Below are positions 60,701-64,000 of a DNA stretch of 64,000 nt, in pieces (the first letter of the stretch is position 1; each line of letters begins with the position of its first letter). A program made the position numbers and the translations under genes. Location of the stretch: NCBI RefSeq assembly GCF_030445035.2, contig NC_080702.1, positions 28,660,053 to 28,724,052 of the forward strand, read 5' to 3'. Below the pieces are notes generated by a model that worked only from the letters and a program-made list of their open reading frames with translations, had not been told where the DNA came from and searched no databases. This stretch comes from Dasypus novemcinctus (taxonomy: Eukaryota > Chordata > Mammalia > Cingulata > Dasypodidae).

Positions 60701-62408
60701 TTGCCCCCCAGTTGCCCTGCTTCCATCTGTTCTATACCTCTCTCCCCCTTCCCTCAGGGCTCACAGTGACAATAAATCTTCACTACTTAAGGGACCAGAT
60801 TTTCAGATACTTGCAACAATGCTGAGGGCTTGACATGCTAGACTGCCCTAACCGAGTGGGAACCCTGATTCTCTCTCGAGAGACAGTTCCCTCTGTTTGA
60901 GAACATCAGGTCTCTCCAGGATGTGGGTATACCTTCACTCTCATTGTATAGGTCTCCACCTAATGATATAACACACTGTGACAAAATGAGCACCCACACT
61001 CCCTAGAAGCCTGCCCCTGTACCAGGTGCCCCCCACTTTAAGCACCTTAAACACGTAATCCTTCCTTACTATATTTTCTAAAGAGTTTTCTCAACATTAT
61101 AGTTTCAGCCATATACCTGACAGTCTACCATATTCAACTGTTCTCCCCAGCCCTCCCCTCAATTCCTTGGGCCATCTGACCCATCCTCCCAACCCTAGCC
61201 CCTTGCAAGCCGGCAAAGCCCCACCCAAAGGTATCCCTATGCCCCCATCTTATCCCCTCCCTGTACAAATACTTACCTCCAGCTTATCATAGACTTCACC
61301 CATGTAGGCATCAGCTCACAGCCTTCCTCTCCCCCCAGATTCCTTTAAGCCTATCTTCCAGTCTCTAGCTCTCTGAGACAGCTTGGTTTGCTTGTTTCAT
61401 ATCAGAGAGGTCATGTAGTGTTTGTCTTTCAATGCCTGGCTTCCTTCACTCAACATAAGGTCCTCAAGATTCATCCATGTTATCACATGTGTTTGTACTG
61501 TATTCCTTCTTATAGCTGAGTAGTATTCCATTGTATGTATATACCACATTTTATTTATCCATTCATCTGTTGTTGGGCATTTGGGTTGATTCCAACTTTT
61601 GGCAATAGTGAACAATGCTGCTATGAACGTTGGTGTGCATATATTGGTTTGTGACCCTATGTTCAGTTCTTCTGGGTATATACCCAGCAGTGGAATTGCT
61701 GGGTCATATGGAAAATATATAGCTAACTTTTTAAGAAACCGCCAAACTGTCATCCAGAATGGCTGGATCCTTCTGCATTCCCACCAGCAGTGGATGAGTG
61801 TTCCCATTCCTCCACATCCTCTCCAGCACTTGTAGTCTTCTGTTTTTTTGATAGCTGCCAGTCTTAGGAGTAGTAAGATGGTATCTCATTGTAGTTTTGA
61901 CTTTCATTTCCCTAATAGCTAGTGATTTTGAGCATTTTTTCATGTGCTTTTTAGCCATTTGTATTTCTTCTTTGGAAAAGCATCTGTTCAAATCTTTTTC
62001 CCATTTTTTAAATGGGTTGTTTTGCTTTTTATTTTTGAGATATAGGAGTTCTTTTTATATGCAGGATATAAGTCTCCTATTAGATACATGGTTACCAAAT
62101 ATTTTCTCCCATTGGGTAGGCTCTCTTTCCACTTTCTTGACAAACTCCTTTGAGGTGCAAAAGGCTTTAATTTTGAGGAAGTCCCATTTATCTATTTGTT
62201 CTTTTGCTGTTCGTGCTTTGGGTGTGAGTTCATAAAGCCATTTCCTATTACAAAGTCCTATAGATGCTTCCCTACATTGCTTTCCAAGGTCTTTCTGGTC
62301 TTGGCTCTTACATTTAGGTCCTTGATCCATCTTGATTTGATTTTCGTATAAGGCGTGGGATGGTAATCCTCTTTCCTTCTTTTGCATATGGATATCCAAT
62401 TCTCTAGC
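57722..62408 (-). mobile_element. L1 insertion, minus, 5'-truncated, with three successive 3' ends
   Basis: AGGTGCCTTCTT flanks it at 57,710-57,721 and 62,409-62,420. On the minus strand the last third of ORF2 runs from about 62,400 to 61,397, with a stop or frameshift or two. The 3' UTR follows to about 58,430. Two further partial copies of the terminal UTR then occur (about 58,395-57,851 and 57,850-57,742), each ending in its own A-rich tail. The whole is within a single TSD pair. Confidence 0.82.
58396..58431. repeat. T-run and (CT)n between L1 3' ends
   Basis: T10 then (CT)n then T9: the complement of an A-rich tail with a GA microsatellite. Confidence 0.85.
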
Positions 62409-62453
62409 AGGTGCCTTCTTCTTTATAAGAAGTATTTGTTATTTTCGTTTCAG

Positions 62454-62637
62454 ATGATGAGACTCAATTGCAAGCCAATAGGTCATTTTCTCAGGAGGAT
62501 ATATTTGTGAAAAACATATGCAAAGAAGAGAAAATAACAAGGTTCACAAAAGATGATTCCAGGGTCTACATTTTAGGAAAAAATATGGAAATCCATAGAA
62601 TTGAAGATCAACACAGACACCAGGGGGGAAATCTGAG
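62454..62637 (+). CDS. KRAB-ZNF gene exon 3: linker exon
   Basis: A 184-bp exon between GTTTCAG and GTGAGT. Joined in phase 1 to exon 2 it begins D-D-E-T-Q-L-Q-A-N and continues as a charged linker of about 61 residues ending H-Q-G-G-N-L-R, open throughout. Linker exons of this kind follow KRAB A in the ZNF44/ZNF69/ZNF791-type genes in place of a KRAB B box. Frame continuity across both junctions supports a real exon. Confidence 0.85.
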
Positions 62638-63679
62638 GTGAGTACCACTGACAAGAGAAAGGAATATCCCAAGACAGAATCATAGTATGTCATGAAATTA
62701 AAACAAAACCAAAAAAAGCAACAAGAAAAGAAAGCACAGGGGAGCAGATGTGGCTTAAGCAGTTGAGCATCTGCCTCCCACATGGGAGGTCCTGGGTTCA
62801 ACTCCAGTGCCTTCTGGAGAAAAAGAAAAAGCAACAACCAAAACAAATGAGAAAACCAATTCAGGGAAGCTGATGTGGCTCAGTGATTGAGCACTGGCTT
62901 CCCACATGAGGTCCTGGGTTCAATCTTTGGTACTTCATTAAAAACACACACACAAAAAAAGCTTTAACTCTGTTCATTCTCAGAGAATTTTCACCAAAAA
63001 TATTTTCTTAAATGTGACATAAGTGCTCAGTGTTTGAAACCTAATTCAGTTGGCGATATCAAGAAACTCCATATGTAAGAAACATTGTTTCAGTAATACC
63101 TGTGGTTGAGCCCCCTTCCAGAGCATTCACTTACTCCACTTTCAAAACCAAGATAGGGCACAATATCTTTGCTTTTATTGAAAATGGTAAATATGTAATT
63201 CTAATACATACAGTAAGTTTTCGGGTTTGTTTTTTTTTTAAGTTTTATTTTTTTATTTATTTCTCTCCCCTTCCCCACCCCACCCCCAATTGTCTGCTTT
63301 CTGTGTCCTTTTGCTATGTGTTCTTCTGCGTCCGCTTGTCAGCAGCACTGGAATTCTGTGTCTCTCTTTTATTGCATCACCTTGCTGCATCAGCTCTCCC
63401 TGTATGTGGTGCCACTCCTGGGCAGGCTGTACTTTATTTGCACGGAGCGGCTCTCCTTACAGGGTGTTCTCCTTGGGCATGGGGCTCCCTGCGTGTCACA
63501 GCACTCCTTGCGAACATCAGCACTGCATGTGGGCCAGTGAGCCAGGATGCCCTGGGTTTGAACTCTGGACCTCCCATGTGGTAGGCGGACGCTCTATCAG
63601 TTGAGCCAAATCCGCTTCCCATATAAGTAAGTATTAAATCACTAATAAACATTAATAATATGCTTCTCATTTTTAACAG
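62638..63679 (+). other. Intron 3 of right KRAB-ZNF gene
   Basis: It holds two short tRNA-like SINEs (62,740-62,830 and 62,864-62,960, plus) and a DAS-type SINE (63,226-63,620, minus). The remaining DNA shows nothing recognisable. Confidence 0.82.
63226..63620 (-). repeat. DAS-type SINE, minus, older subfamily
   Basis: T-rich tail at the left and a head ending in CCGCTTCCC at about 63,620, only 60 bases before exon 4. Confidence 0.85.
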
Positions 63680-64000
63680 AAATCATATGGTAGAGGGACT
63701 CTGCGAAAGTAATGAAGATATTCATTATGAAGAACGCTTCAACCAGATCCCAAATCTCAATATGTCCAAAAGTCCTCCTGGAATACAACCATATGGATGT
63801 AGCGAATATGGAAAAGTCTTCATGGATCATTCATCCCTTCTGGGACCTATCAGAACTCACACTGAACACAATCCATATGACTATCAGGAAAGTGGAAGCA
63901 AACCCTATGAATATAAAAAATATGGGGAAATCTTCACTTATCCCCAATTTTTTCAAAGATCTGAAAGAAATCACACCGAAGAGAAAACTTATGAATGTAA
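63680..64000 (+). CDS. KRAB-ZNF gene exon 4: start of zinc-finger array (runs off the window)
   Basis: The acceptor TTTTTAACAG opens an exon that is in frame with exon 3 and open to the window end. It reads N-H-M-V-E-G-L-C-E-S-N first, typical of the ZNF44/ZNF709/ZNF791-type family. The first two finger-like units are degenerate. In unit 1 the second Cys is Tyr and the first His is Pro. In unit 2 both Cys are Tyr and the first His is Ser. A proper finger may begin at the last codons (T-Y-E-C). The DNA-binding array, and so the target, lies beyond the window. Degenerate leading fingers are common in this family and need not mean a pseudogene. Confidence 0.87.

Overview
The window looks like genomic DNA of a xenarthran mammal, most probably an armadillo (Dasypus-like). 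The main clue is a dense family of tRNA-derived SINEs, with a tRNA-like head, a GGTTCAAACC B box and a long shared body ending in AAATAAATAAATCTTTAAA, which I recognise as the armadillo DAS SINE type. They lie among mammalian L1s, a KRAB zinc-finger gene and a cytochrome c retrocopy. The species call is inference; nothing bacterial or plasmid-like is present.

Layout. About 1-17,170 and 50,605-56,375 are two arms of an old inverted duplication, readable base by base once SINE, L1 and ERV insertions are set aside. Each arm carries a CpG-rich promoter and a first exon of a KRAB zinc-finger gene, with an ATG immediately followed by a splice donor. The left gene runs leftward (ATG at 16,728-16,730, minus strand); its KRAB exon should lie just outside the window. 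The right gene runs rightward (ATG at 50,998-51,000). Its KRAB-A exon (57,183-57,309), a linker exon (62,454-62,637) and the start of the zinc-finger exon (from 63,680) join in frame. It resembles the ZNF44/ZNF69/ZNF709/ZNF791 type of gene.

The left arm is interrupted at 906-9,826 by a nearly complete endogenous retrovirus: two 468-bp LTRs, a 6-bp target duplication (GTGGGA), a tRNA-Pro-type primer site, betaretrovirus-like gag-pro-pol and a gammaretrovirus/D-type env. Gag is open; pro, pol and env each carry one or a few breaks. A canonical TTTAAAC slippery site with a compact H-type pseudoknot sits at the gag-pro overlap. The matching point in the right arm is an empty site.

Between the two first exons lie about 34 kb of retroelements: L1s with about 2.9-kb 3' UTRs, older L1s, nested SINEs, a decayed class I ERV with a tRNA-Arg-type primer site (25,190-27,590, minus), a GC-rich unassigned segment (34,030-35,770), and a full-length cytochrome c retrocopy (40,623-41,578) with an open 105-codon reading frame and perfect 16-bp target duplications, nested in an L1.

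Only three things are plausible functional genes here: the right KRAB-ZNF gene, the first exon of the left one, and possibly the cytochrome c retrocopy. The rest is a layered record of retrotransposition. I found no clearly new biological system. The most unusual items are the ERV's mixed make-up and frameshift element, and the inverted ZNF pair that dates the insertions.
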